In this document: one piece after another, positions 43,717-55,900 of the stretch
Position numbering within the stretch: the first letter of the stretch is position 1
Layout: each line of letters begins with the position of its first letter
Assembly (NCBI GenBank): GCA_030015575.1
Contig: JASDDO010000006.1
Location: 204,791,632 to 204,855,631 of the forward strand
Direction: 5' to 3'
Origin: Agapanthus africanus
Lineage: Eukaryota; Streptophyta; Magnoliopsida; Asparagales; Amaryllidaceae
Length of the DNA stretch: 64,000 nt
Translations under genes and position numbers: made by a program
The notes under the pieces: model-generated
Told to the model about the DNA's origin: nothing
Seen by the model: the letters and a program-made list of their open reading frames with translations, nothing else
Database searches by the model: none

Positions 43717-45792
43717 TGTAAGTCTACGGTAGCGCCCCGGCAGTCTTTCCGAGGCCAAAATGCGGAAACGAAAACTTTTTCAAAACTAGAAACCGGCGCT
43801 ATCGTATGCTTAAATCCCGGATCGAACCATTAACTTATAAACTAGCAACCAGAGAAGGGATAGAAAAGCTATACTGATCGATCAGTGTCTTTCGGTCTTT
43901 GGCCACCATCCCAAGCTCCTCGCGGCATCTCCGGTCTCGATCTCCTCGACGGAAAGGGCACCACATTATCGATTCCTTTTACGGGCTCCCGCTTCAAACG
44001 AAGCAACTCGGGTACGAAGTGTGCTAGCCGACGTGTCCAAGGTGATGTAGAGAATGTATGTGATCACTTTGTCTCTTGCATCCATAAGATGGATGGAGGT
44101 TGAAGGTGTTGCCATTGATGGTGATTATGAGCTAGAGAAGAAAGAGGAAGAAGAAGAAGTTTTTCTCTTTCTTTTCTTTTGTGATGGAATGATAATGAGA
44201 GCAAGTATGAGAGAATACAAGAGCTTACCCACAACCTAATGGTAATGAGAGCAAGTATGAGAGAATACAAGAGCTTACCCACAACCTAATGGCTGCCCTT
44301 TCTCTTTCTTCCTCTCATATCAACTCACAAATCAATCTCAAATGCGACACACGCACAATAAAAGAGACCATGAGTCACTAGGTTGCATGTGCCACATTTA
44401 ATGGATCAAATGATGAATTCTAGCTCATAATTTCCACCATCCAAACATTAATCCAAATGTTTTGTCCAACAAAAAAGATCCGACAACATCTAAAGTAAAC
44501 TCGTGACGGATCACAAGGATACTCCTCACCTGTATATACATACCTGCATCCGCATTCCGATTGAATGCGAATGCGATGAGACTAAAGTAATCCAACAAAT
44601 CTAACACTAGGATCCGGCTTAAACCAAAGCCAACTAGTATGATCCGTCCGATCATGATCCGTGCACTACCGCACGTATATGGTCGAACCCTGTCATATAT
44701 TATACGGCCTTTTCAACGTTTCGCCCGAAACTTGAGAAACTTTCTGTGGGGGACTCTAAAGACTCGTCAATACTTTGGCTGTGGATTTAACCACTAGCAC
44801 GTCAGAGGTACTAGCCGTACGTAACGGGCTACTAGGTATTGACCAAAAGGGAGGTCGATGAGCGAACTCATCCTGACACCCTACTGAGCCTGTCAGTGAC
44901 AATATCCGTACAGTCCGGTCCGTTCGTCTATGAGCATCGCATGTCGGGCCTAAGGGGTTGGTAAAAGTCAGACCCCCAAAAGCGGTACAAGTCGTGTCGG
45001 AGTGTAGCCCAGAACACCCTGAGATACTACTGGAATACCTACCAGTAAATCTCCTGCCTTGGCCAAGGACTTCGTGTAATGGCTCTCCTAGACACAGCGC
45101 GACCTCACCCCTAATACCGGGAGAGACGAAACCCCTGCCGATCCGCCCACTGCCTCCATGTGGCTCGGGACTGTACCCAACTAAAACCTGTTTGCACGAC
45201 TCCTTTGAGCCGTGGTAGGGTAGTAATCAAAGTGCAGTTGGAACTCACACGAGACAAATGACGATCTCAGGTCAATGAACTAACCTGTACACATGTCACC
45301 AGGAAACTGCTATCTGACGTCAGGTATAATACCAACTAGCATGTTCCCGGCGAGTCCTGTCCGGTGTACTCATAACCCAATGAGCACCTGTATACATCAT
45401 AGGTGAACCAACTGACACCAATGGCTTGTGAGACCGGACACCGCCCCTCGTCGGGGTCTCAACTGTATACACTAGTCTACTAATGGAGTATCGATGCCCA
45501 GTCTCGAAACTCCCACGACTAGGGACCACTTTAAGGATGTGCTTATAGACCCCAGCTCCCACGTATATGATCGCCATCATACTGCTGGCCGTCAAGCAAG
45601 AATCCTATGGGCTCTATCAACATGTAATAGAGACCTGTAAGGTCACCTAAAGCAGTACACGATGATAAAGACAAAGCAGATAGCATACTATCATCTTGAG
45701 TAAGACTGTCCTACCGGTATAGGTCCTCTCTCAATCATTGCAATCATATGCCTGTGATCCAATAATTGACTCTGAGGGCACTATATCCAACA
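43717..45792 (-). repeat. COP-D 3' LTR, about 2.08 kb
   Basis: Related to the COP-B LTR in the opposite orientation (for example GACTCTAAAGACTCGTCAAT near 44756, GGGACTGTACCC near 45167). The left boundary is less certain than the right one. Confidence 0.75.
44193..44292. repeat. Exact 50-bp tandem duplication in COP-D LTR
   Basis: Two identical 50-bp units beginning TAATGAGAGCAAGTATGAGA. No difference between them, so recent or assembly-derived. Confidence 0.85.
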
Positions 45793-46931
45793 ATCTCCCA
45801 CTTGCACTCAAGGCTACTTATTGCGATGTCGTATACTCACAGCCCGTGTGATACCGAATACCCAAATCCTCTACTGATCAGTCTCACAAAGCCCGTTTGC
45901 GAAACTATTGCGTTCGAGGAATAGACCCAGTGAGTGGATCCGCCCTGATGTTTCTTTCTATGTCTCTTTTAATCTCAAGTTCGCGGAGAAAGCCATCTCC
46001 CGAAATGAGCAATACCTGTCTTAGAATATGTCTGGATATCTGATGGGACCTAGTTCATAAATGAACTCTAAATCCAAACTTCTTAGACTGTATCGTCAAC
46101 TGAACTTAATCAGTATCCTGCGCCATGCCTCTCTCAGTATCTGCTTGGACCACCTGTCCAAAATACTGCCCCTCGTCAGAGGGAAAACTATAACTCTGAC
46201 AGTCACTCTGTCATCCAGGTCACCTTGGAAGCCTGGAATGATAACTGTCTCCCAAAAGAGGCTGTTGTTATCATATCCCTAGAACATCCACTTATGCTCT
46301 AAAACTGCTTCCGAACGTTTCTCCAGGATTGGATCAATATTAACTTATTGCAGCTCGTGCAAAAACAACATCTGGTGTGGTACTTGACATCTCATGATCA
46401 ACTCAATTACCTAAGCAAGTGATCTGCCAATCATGCACATCCCTCTCCCCTTTAGTCTGTAAGACACCTTTAGAGAGGGTGACTCCATCACCTGCAGGTA
46501 TACTATCGTGCCAGGAGTCGTCCATTCTAAAACACTTTTAGAATGCTGTCTTAGTACCCAGATTGGGAAACTACCCAAATCTAGATCTAAAACCATAGAT
46601 CTAGTAACCAGAATGTCTGATATTATATCTATATCCTATATGGAGAAACCACCGTGTGACAACCAAAGTATAACCGATCGTAATATAGGAATTTCACTTC
46701 CTACTATGTGTATGTCATCCGAATACCAGGACATCACACCCTACTACCTTCTTAACAGATCCATCTCCTATTCTGATGAAGTCAAACCTATGACTATCAC
46801 ATCAGAAATAGATGATCTATCTCCGCTATATCTGCTTTAGTCCATAAATAGACATAAGCTATCTGTTCACTATGCTTCTGCTGCTCCCATTGACTACGAC
46901 AACCCTCTGGCAGAGTCATATACACGTACAC
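45793..46931 (-). pseudogene. COP-D decayed RT/RNase H
   Basis: Minus strand, from the purine tract inwards. It parallels COP-B 31400-32560 in reverse, including the same relic segment (QWEQQKHSEQ, then KADIAEIDHLFLM) near 46800-46890 after VYMTLPEGC. Stops and shifts throughout. Truncated by COP-E at 46932. Confidence 0.7.
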
Positions 46932-48988
46932 TGTAGGGTTACTAGGCACACACAAGAGGTTCCACAAGGCATCAACCATGCCAAATTCAAATTTTCCGGT
47001 GCCGAGAAACCCTAAACTAGATCGTTAACTAGAGATTAGGCGAAAAGAAAAGCTAGCAAACAACTTTGCTACTAAGTGAAAAGGATTACAACCTTTGTAG
47101 ATCCGGTCCTCCACTTCTTTAGCTCCGTGTTGACGTCCCTCCGCTGCGATCATCGGGATCCCGGACTCTAGCGATGGGTTCGTCGGAGAAATGATCGGGC
47201 TAGGTCATTGACTTCGAGGCCGAAGATGATCTACGTCGGGGAGACTCAAACTCAAGCTATTCCTTCACTTGGTCAAAAACTTTGTGAAGAGAACACCCTC
47301 TACTACATGGCAAGTAGTAGAGGATGAAGAAATAGGAAGTGGGTTCACTTTAGAATTGGATTTCTCACTCTTTTTCTCATGGCACCATTGGAGGTAGCAA
47401 GCTTTCTTGAAGCTTGATGAAGATGAAGAAGAAGAAAGAATCATATGAATCATTATCCAAATGAAACTTATCCAATAAATAATGGCACCATGGTTGAGTT
47501 AAGCCCTCATGCTTAACTCATGTAGAGAATTAACCAAAGCATTAGGTTAAGGGTTGGGTTAACTAATATTTTGAACAAATGACAAAAGAGTTGACTTTGT
47601 CAATGTTTATCAAGCTTACAAAAAGCTTGATAACTTTGACCAAAGTCACACTCTTTTGTTATATGCTAGGAAAATAGTAAACCCTAATTTAACCTTGATT
47701 TGGTTCAAGTCTCATACACACAACTTGTTTGTATTATCAAGCATGATACAAACATGTACACTTGCATATATCACATATAAACAATGTGCACATTCAAGTG
47801 AGAAAATCAATCTTAAATGAACCAATACTAGTTAATGTAAAGTAATATATCAAATATATAATTATACATTAAATCATTAAATCAACACTTGATTTAACGA
47901 TCCAGTCATATCGCATATAACCGATTAATATCAAGTGTATCAATGTATCGAATCAACACTTGATTCGGTAACCCGGCTATATCACATATAACCGATCGAT
48001 GATACAAATCGCGAGAATAGAATACAGTATCACATACTGGTATTATTCTCGGTCCCGCACATATCTCATATGCGCTCCTATTTCGTTTCGCTTGAGCCAG
48101 GAAACCCCTGTATAGGACTCTAAAGACTCGTCAATACGCCGGCAGTAGGTGATGATCATATCAAACACCCACAAGCCGCAAGCGGTCTGCTAAACGTAAC
48201 GGTCACCTGGGTATTGAGCGATCAGAAGATCAACGAGCAAGCTCGCTCACACTCCTGTGAATCCAACTAGTAACACTACCGTACAGTCCGGTCTGTTCGT
48301 CTGATATGTCGCATATCTTGTCTAGGGGTAATCCCTAAAGCAGCCTTGGCCAAGGACTTCCTGTTATAGCCAATCGAGCAGAGCGCAACATCAACTCCCT
48401 ATACCGGGAGAGACGAAACCCCTCCTATCGCTCATTGTCTCCATGTGACTCGGGACTGTACCCAAAAGCCACCTTTTTGCACGCCTTCTTGGACGTGGTA
48501 TGATGGAAATCAAAGCACAGTGGGAATCACACAAGACTCTATGACGATCTCGGGTCTACAGACTAATCTGTACCAGTGTCACCAGAGAACTGCCATCTGA
48601 CATAAGGTATAATACCATCTGGGAGTTCTCGGCGAGTCCGTCCAGTGTACCCAGTCTACATTGAGCACCCGTATATCATCTCTGATGTCAAACACCAATG
48701 GATATGGGATCATCCATCGCCCATCTGTATGGGTCGAGAAGCTACACGCTAGTCTACTCTGGTATATCGATGCCCCGTCTCGATACACCCATGACTGGGG
48801 ACTTTGAAGGATGTACTTATGGACTACCACGTCCTCACTAGTATGATCTGCATCATAGTCCAGGTAGTCAAGTACACATCCTAAGGGCTTTACCAACATG
48901 TAACAGAGAGACAATCAGTGTACACGTTAAGGTAAAGAGTAACCAGATAGCATACTATCATATCGAGCAAGAAAGTCATCCCTATATA
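46932..48988 (-). repeat. COP-E 3' LTR, first part
   Basis: Aligned with the COP-A LTR (9220-11255). The 13-bp inverted repeat ATCATTAAATCAA is kept near 47875; its one change is a G-T wobble on the sense strand. Bases 48984-48988 (ATATA) are the TEK3 target duplication. Confidence 0.87.
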
Positions 48989-49844
48989 TGTAACGTGTTG
49001 GAAATCGTTATGCGATTTCATCCGTTTTAGGGTAAGTTTGTCAGTATTTTCCGTTTTTACCCGACTGTGAACAAACGACCATATAGACTTGCCAGCACCT
49101 AGATTAGCTAAAATAAAGCTAGTGCGCGAACTTTGGGAGTATATGGGACGTTTTGGTTCAATTTGGTTTTTCCCAATTTTTAATATTATTTTTAATACGG
49201 TATTTAAATTTTGGGAAAATTTCCGTTAGCAATCTTTTCTTTAAAACTTCTAAGTTAGGAATCCTTCTCACTTCACCCTAGGGTTTATTGTGTGGACTAG
49301 GATTAAAGATAGAAATTAAAAGAAAAAGAAAAGAAAAGATAAAGAGATGCATGCATGAGTGTGTGTGTATGTGTGTATGCATTAATGGGCATTAAATGAA
49401 GGAAAATGCTTGGAAATTCATCAAAACTCCACCTCCTCATCACTTGGCCGAATTCCTTCATCCCTCTACTGCTCTTGCTCCATTATTCCTCATACTTTAT
49501 CATTCTAAACTCACAAAATCATCAAAATTCTGAAACTATCACAAAAATACCTAAAACTTGGGTTATTCTTGATCTTGATCACTTGGAGAGGGGAAAAGCT
49601 TGGACTTGAGAGCAAAGTTGTTAGGTATAACCCCTCTACTGTTAATTTATAGTTTTTGTGTAGTTTCGATCGTTAAATTCTGCGTAGAGCGTAGTTTATA
49701 TCGTTTGAGGCGATATCGGGTTTTTAGTGTCTTTTTAGTGATATTGGAATCTGCTATGATCTGGAGAGTTTAGTGATTGAGGAAACAACTTCAGAGTGAT
49801 GTGCAGGTTGACCTGAGACACCACCCAGGAGACGGGGACCACCC

Positions 49845-49893
49845 CGCCGGTCTGGGCCGGCGAGATTCGAAGAGGGGGCCGGCGACGCCGGCC
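49845..49893. promoter_or_regulatory. GC palindrome pair upstream of TEK3 5' LTR TATA
   Basis: CGCCGG-N6-CCGGCG (49845-49862) and GGCCGGCG-A-CGCCGGCC (49877-49893). The sequence differs from the Athila boxes, but number, composition and distance to TATA (about 80 bp) are alike. Second copy at 57941-57989. Confidence 0.65.
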
Positions 49894-49970
49894 GACTTGG
49901 GGAGATTTTGGGGTGGGTCTTCTGTGGTAGTTGTCTGCTGTTATTTGGGGTCTTTTGGTACTGTTGATTT

Positions 49971-49978
49971 TATAAATA
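49971..49978 (+). promoter_or_regulatory. TATA box of TEK3 5' LTR
   Basis: TATAAATA; transcription would start about 30 bp downstream, near 50005, making that the start of R. Confidence 0.65.
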
Positions 49979-50748
49979 GATGCAGTATGCAAAATCTGGG
50001 ATCGATTACCTAAAATCGTGTGTTTTGAGTTCGCGTGATACGTGTTGCGATACGAGTCGTGTGTCGTGCTGCGACGTACTCAGTTTGGGTTTAGGTATCG
50101 TTTCGTGTGTTTGCGCTAGACGTGTATTCGTGATATGGTTTAGTGCGTTGTTGCGTTTTATATTGCGTAGTTTTACGTTATTGTGATTGCTTCTGAGATA
50201 TTCGCATTATTTCTTGTGTTTGTGATATTATAGCGTCGCAAGCGGGGACTTCAGACGCTGCGAACAAAGGGAAGCAGGTGGTCGGATCTTCATAGCTGGA
50301 GACCACAGTGTGAGTAGATTTAACATCTACGGGGAATCGCCCGTATGGCGCTACGCGTCGGGGCTAGATATGATATGATATTAGCCGTATGCCTATTTGC
50401 TTATATAGAGACATTGCATGATTCACATTGCATATAGTTACTTGTAGTGCATGATATTATATCTGATGTACACTGCACTATTATCGACAGTCCATGTTGC
50501 ACGAGCACCAATGATATGCTACACACACACTGTTGATAATTGACATGATAGGCACAACACAATTGCTAATTCATATACCTTGCTAGTAGTTAGCGACATT
50601 AAACAGTTATACTTGTGCGATAGTACATGTTACATAGAACATACCTGTATACCTACATGCTCATATGTATACCATGCTACATTACTTGTTCGCACATATA
50701 CCATGCTATTTTATTTGTTAGCACATATACCTTGCTATTGATTTATGA

Positions 50749-50950
50749 TCAGTTTGTATTGCATATATATCAGTGGTATGGGACGCTGTGTATATATGTA
50801 TTCTGGATTTAGATATTATAGATTGTATTGCATATATATCGGTGGTATGGGACGCCGTATATATATGTATTTGGATTTGGATTTATATGATTTGTATTGC
50901 ATATATATCAGTGGTATGGGACGCTGTATATATATGTATTCTGGATTTGG
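50749..50950 (+). repeat. Three tandem units of about 67 bp in TEK3 5' LTR
   Basis: Each unit contains TTGTATTGCATATATATC and GGTATGGGACGC. Repeated in the 3' LTR at 58845-59046. Confidence 0.8.
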
Positions 50951-51006
50951 ATTCTTGAGATCCGCGAGATACATTATATGGACTTATGCATTTGAGATGC
51001 GATATG

Positions 51007-51226
51007 GGAAATTAAGGTGTCGATGTGGGCACTTAATTTCCGAGAGATATATAGGGTTTGACAGACCGATACGTGGAAACGCAAGTATCGAGGTGGGATA
51101 CTTGGTTTCGAGGAACGTATGAATATCAGAAAGACCGGTACGTGAAAACGCAAGTATCGAGGTAGGGTACTTGGTTTTCGAGGAACGTATGGATATTATG
51201 TTTTTGGGTGTCGATGTTTGACACTC
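51007..51226 (+). other. Hairpin array in TEK3 5' LTR
   Basis: Four inverted repeats about 50-75 bp apart: GGAAATTAAG-G-TG with CACTTAATTTCC (51007-51041), AAGTATC with GATACTT (51083-51103), AAGTATC with GGTACTT (51152-51172), GGGTGTC with GACACTC (51206-51226). Loops share a GAGGTGG or GATGT pattern. TEK1 and TEK2 have related hairpins. Confidence 0.65.
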
Positions 51227-52150
51227 GGGTTTCATGAGATGTACAGTATTGGAAGGGCCGATTTGAGGGCCGATCTGAGTATTTTGGGATTTGGGTGTTG
51301 TTGAGATACACCGTATTTTTCATGCTGATGATATGCGCATGAGATTATTTACTTTCCGCACTCAGTATTATATTGATATGGATATCATGATAGTTGCATA
51401 TTCATATTGTCATACTCATGTTATCAGTTCACATGTTATTGATTATTGATGTTAGTGCATACTTGCGATTACTGTATGATGTTAATTACTATTCACGAGT
51501 TGGCAACTCACCCCCGTTGTGCCACAGTTTTGCAGGACTTACCCTCTGAGTAGTCGCGGCGGGGCAGCTTATCATCATTTCTTTTGGGGATACCGCTACC
51601 TTGGGCAGTGAGGCCGTTGCTTTATAGGTGGGTTTGCGGTTATCCGTTGTACTTGTATATCATTTTGGGTTGGATCTAGTATTCTCCATCTACTTGTTGT
51701 TTATGACTTAGAGACGACTTGTGAGATATCAGTGTTGTATATTGGTTTTGGGAACCGTGCTCGTAGAAGCAGGTTATTGTGGATATGTATACTTATTGAT
51801 ATAGTCGTTCTCTTTGATTTTTCTTCGCTTTGGCGTCGTATACTTGTTGTGGTGATTGTCTCCGCCGGTGGGCGTGATTTTTCTCCCACTTGGGATGTTT
51901 ATTATTATCTGTGCTGTACCCGTTTACGGGGCTAGTTTTACAAAGGAGGTGCTGCCGAAATTTTTATGAAAGAAAACTAGAGTTGGAAATTTTAAATGGC
52001 GACTCCTAAAACTTTTAAATTATGTTTTCTCCGTTGATCCAGTTTTGGGTGGTTTAGATTTCTGGGTTTTCGGCTTACTTAAGTTACGTACACCTTTAGA
52101 CGTTACGTAGTTTAAGTGCCGGTTACGGGCCGAATTTGCGGGTCGTGACA

Positions 52151-52388
52151 AAGTTGGTATCAAAGCGTTAGGTTTTACCTTTCGGAGTCTAGGATGACCT
52201 TGGTATGATGGAGTAGGTGGCTTAAGCAGAGTGACGTAGCGTGTGTATGTTCCGCGGCATACTTACGACACGGTACTCCGCCTAAGTGACCTTAGGACTT
52301 GTTGATTGATATTCCTTCCGTGATTGATATACATCTTGTGATTCGATTTCCGTTCCCTTATCGAATCTTGTTTCAATTTATAGCCCAT
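52151..52388 (+). other. TEK3 primer-binding site and short leader
   Basis: TGGTATCAAAGC at 52155-52166, a tRNA-iMet complement with one mismatch (A for G), followed by a 220-bp leader. No other content noted. Confidence 0.88.
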
Positions 52389-52958
52389 ATGCCGCCGAAG
52401 ACTACGAGGGCTCAGAGAGCGGCCGCGAGGGCCGAGGTCAGAGTTGACTCGCCTGAGGCGAGGACTGACCGGGATGGTACGCCTGTTGTACCGGAGTATA
52501 TTGCTATGATTGGAGCTGGTATGCAGGATCTGCGCCAGATTGTGGGGACTTTGGTAGAGACCATCCGAGCGCAGGGGCAGGCAGTTGTTCCACCCGCTGC
52601 GGTGGCCACGGTGGTACCTACAGTTCCGATAGTCGCAGTTGCAGCTCCGGGGGTTATTGCTGTGTCATTGACGGATTTCATGAGGCTGAGACCTCCGGTG
52701 TTTACGGGTACAGATGTTACCGAGGATCCGCAGTCGTTTATCGACCGGATGGCCAGGATTTGTCGCTCACTCCGATGTTCCGACGAGAGATGGGTGGAGT
52801 TTGCCAGTTTTCGTCTGGAGGGTATGGCCCAGAAGTGGTGTGAGTCGTTGGAGAGAGGCAGAGCCGCTGGTCTTGCTTCTATGACCTGGGCTGAGTTTGT
52901 GACGTCTTTTCTCGTTCGTTTTCTTCCACCGAGCGTCAGAGATGCGCGAGCACGCTGA
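52389..52958 (+). CDS. gag: TEK3 gag, N-terminal part, ends at in-frame TGA
   Basis: Encodes the start of the capsid protein. I prefer the ATG at 52389 (MPPKTTRAQRAAARAEVR), typical for this clade, over the in-frame ATG at 52299, which adds 30 hydrophobic residues from the leader. The product is 189 residues and ends in the gag core (WAEFVTSFLVRFLPPSVRDA), where homologues continue without a break. The TGA at 52956-52958 lies in the same frame as the downstream pol frame, and no frame change is needed. It is most simply a recent nonsense change, for example CGA to TGA. Its context is not one of the well-known readthrough signals. If not bypassed, this copy cannot make full gag or pol. Confidence 0.9.
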   Translation: MPPKTTRAQRAAARAEVRVDSPEARTDRDGTPVVPEYIAMIGAGMQDLRQIVGTLVETIRAQGQAVVPPAAVATVVPTVPIVAVAAPGVIAVSLTDFMRLRPPVFTGTDVTEDPQSFIDRMARICRSLRCSDERWVEFASFRLEGMAQKWCESLERGRAAGLASMTWAEFVTSFLVRFLPPSVRDARAR

Positions 52959-55900
52959 TTTGAGTCTTTACGTCAGACGCCGGGGATGACGGTGTCGGAT
53001 TATGATGTATTGTTTACTGAGCTGTCGATATATGCTCCATACCTGGTGGCGACTGAGGAGATGAGGGTGAAGAGGTTTGTTCGAGGCCTACTTGCCCAGA
53101 TATTCTTAGCCATCAGTGTTCAGCATTGTGACACGTATGCGGCAGCGGTGGATGCAGCTCTTTCGGTAGAGGAGCGTCTAGCTGAGTTATCAGTTGTTCC
53201 GGGACCGAAGAGAGTTCGTATGGGTGATCCGGCAGCGAGGCAGGCGTTTAGACGTCGAGACAGTTTTCGTTCTGATAGTGGCGGTTCGGGAAGCGGTCGA
53301 CTTTATGGTTCTTACCCTCAGGATGATCGGCAGTTTACTTCGGGATGTTACCGGTGTGGTAGTTTGGGTCATCGGGTTCGAGATTGTATAGAGCCGCGTG
53401 TGAACGAGCCAGCTGTACCGCAGATTACCTTACCACCTTCTCCAACTCAGAGAGCGTTGCCTCTTGTTCCAGTAGTTGCGCCACGTCAGACTCCTGTTCA
53501 GCGAGGTCGTGGTCGCGGAGGTTTTGTACCGAGAGGTCGAGGTGGCAGAGGCAGAGGACAGCCAGTAGCAGGTAGAGGTCAGGCTAGGGTTTTTGCCTTG
53601 ACTCACCAGGACGCTCAGGCGTCCAATGCCGTGGTTTCAGGTACTCTTTCTGTATGTTCTTTTGATGCGCATGTTCTTTTTGATCCGGGATCCACGCATT
53701 CGTATGTTTCTACGCACTTCGTGCCGAGGTTAGGCCGAGAGTCGTGTTTGCTGGATCAGCCGCTGATCGTGACTACTCCTGTGGGAGAGTCGTTTGTTGC
53801 GCGTTATGTGTTTCGATCTTGTGTCGTCCATATTGGTGACAGAGATCTGCCCGTCGACTTGATCCTTCTGGAGATGTTGGACTTCGACGTTTTGTTGGGC
53901 ATGGATTGGCTAGCTACTTGCTATGCGTCCGTGGACTGCCGCGAGAAGACAGTTAGATTTTGTTTTCCCGGCGAGTCGGTGTTGGTTGTGCAGGGGGACC
54001 GTAGTGCCGCCCCTCACAGCTTGATTTCTGTGTTGTGCGCTAGTCGGCTTTTGAGGAGGGGATGTCGGGGATTCTTGGCGTTCATTCATGATACTGGAGC
54101 CACAGTGGAGTTGTTGGACCAGGTTTCTACCGTGCGAGAGTTTCCCGATGTTTTTCCCGATGAGCTACCTGGGATGCCGCCAGAGCGCGATATTGAGTTT
54201 TGCATTGATCTGATTCCTGGCACGGAGCCTATTTCTATACCGCCTTATCGGATGGCTCCGGCCGAGCTTAGAGAGCTTAAAGATCAATTGCAAGAGTTGC
54301 TTGATTTGGGACTTGTGCGTCCGAGTGTTTCGCCATGGGGAGCTCCTGTTCTGTTCGTCAAGAAGAAGGACGGCAGTTTGAGGTTATGTGTGGATTATCG
54401 TCAGTTGAACCGTGTTACGGTGCGGAACAGGTATCCTTTACCCCGCATTGACGATTTATTCGATCAGCTCCAGGGTGCGAAACATTTTTCGAAGATTGAT
54501 TTGCGTTCGGGTTATCATCAGTTGCGGGTTCGGGATGATGACATTCCAAAGACTGCTTTTCGTACACGCTATGGGCATTATGAGTTTTTGGTGATGTCGT
54601 TCGGACTCACAAATGCGCCAGCAGCATTCATGGATCTGATGAACCGGATTTTCAGGCCGTTCCTCGACCAGTTCATTATCGTGTTTATTGATGACATACT
54701 GGTTTACTCTAGGAGTCGAGAGGAGCATGAGCAGCACTTGGGGATTACTTTGCAGATATTGAGAGAGCACCAGCTGTATGCTAAATTTTCAAAGTGCGCG
54801 TTTTGGCTTGATCGAGTGGACTTCCTGGGTCATGTGGTGACTAGTGATGGGATTCTTGTGGACCCGAGGAAGATCGAGGCTGTACAGCTTTGGCCCAGAC
54901 CTGGATCGGTGACTGAGGTCCGCAGCTTTTTGGGCTTAGCTGGTTATTATCGCCGTTTTGTGCAGGATTTTTCGAGTATCGCTGCACCGCTGACTGGACT
55001 GACCCGGAAGGGGGTTCCTTTTCTCTGGACTGATGCGTGCGAGCAGAGTTTTCAGGAGTTGAAGACTCGGTTGACGACAGCACCAGTTCTTTCTTTACCT
55101 TCTGGATCGGGAGGCTACGTTGTGTATTGTGATGCTTCTCGAGTGGGGCTCGGCTGTGTTTTGATGCAGCATGATAGGGTGATTGCATATGCTTCTAGGC
55201 AGCTGAAGAAGCATGAGCAGAATTACCCCACTCACGATCTAGAGAAGGCTGCGGTAGTATTTGCGTTGAAGATCTGGAGGCACTACTTGTATGGAGAGTC
55301 GTGTCAGATCTTCACGGATCACAAGAGTCTGAAGTACATCTTCCAGCAGAGAGATCTGAACCTGAGACAGCGCCGATGGATGGAGCTAGTAAAGGATTAT
55401 GATTGTGAGATCCTTTATCACCCGGGCAGGGCGAATGTGGTAGCCGATGCTTTGAGTCGTAGGCCCATGGGTAGCTTGTCCCAGCTGAGCGCCGTTCGGT
55501 GTCAGTCTTCTGCAGATTGGCAGCTCTTGTGTGATAGTAGAGTGCAGTTTGAGTTTACCTCCACTGGGGGACAGTTTGCTCATGTCCGTGCCCGTCCTCT
55601 ACTTGTTGATCGTATTCGTGAGGCGCAACCCAGTGATGCTCGTTTGTCTGAGATTCTTGAGCTTGTTCGACGGGGTACAGTTTCGGAGTTCATGATTGAT
55701 GACCAGGGTGTGCTACGATGCGGGACTCGCTTGTGTGTACCGGATGTTGATGGGTTGAGACGCGAGATCCTAGAGCAGGCACATCAGTCGACTTTTAGCG
55801 TTCATCCAGGTTCCACCAAGATGTTCAGAGACTTGAGAGACTACTACTGGTGGGAAGGGATGAAGCGCGATATTTCGGACTTCGTTTCGAGGTGCCTGAC

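Larger units (their letters stand above)
43717..46931 (-). mobile_element. COP-D: Ty1/copia element, reverse; 3' LTR and decayed pol end
   Basis: The LTR ends at 45792 and is followed by the complement of a purine tract, so the interior lies to the right. Left boundary TG at 43717, chosen by alignment to the COP-B LTR end. Interrupted at 46932 by COP-E. Confidence 0.75.
48989..52150 (+). repeat. TEK3 5' LTR, 3162 bp
   Basis: TGTAAC...GTGACA. Two GC palindromes at 49845-49862 and 49877-49893, TATA at 49971, three tandem units of about 67 bp at 50749-50950, and a hairpin array at 51007-51226. Confidence 0.96.

Noticed and set aside
46508-46840. 110-residue plus-strand frame in COP-D, with a similar frame at 31558-31845 on the minus strand of COP-B
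   Set aside because: These are antisense shadows of the same decayed RT/RNase H DNA in the two elements.
49406-50186. Small open frames in the TEK3 LTR, repeated exactly at 57502-58282
   Set aside because: They are duplicated only because the LTRs are nearly identical; no start context, domain or similarity supports a protein.
50745-51122. 125-residue frame with repeated IYISGMGRC-like segments
   Set aside because: It is the translation of the 67-bp tandem units in the LTR, not a coding repeat protein.
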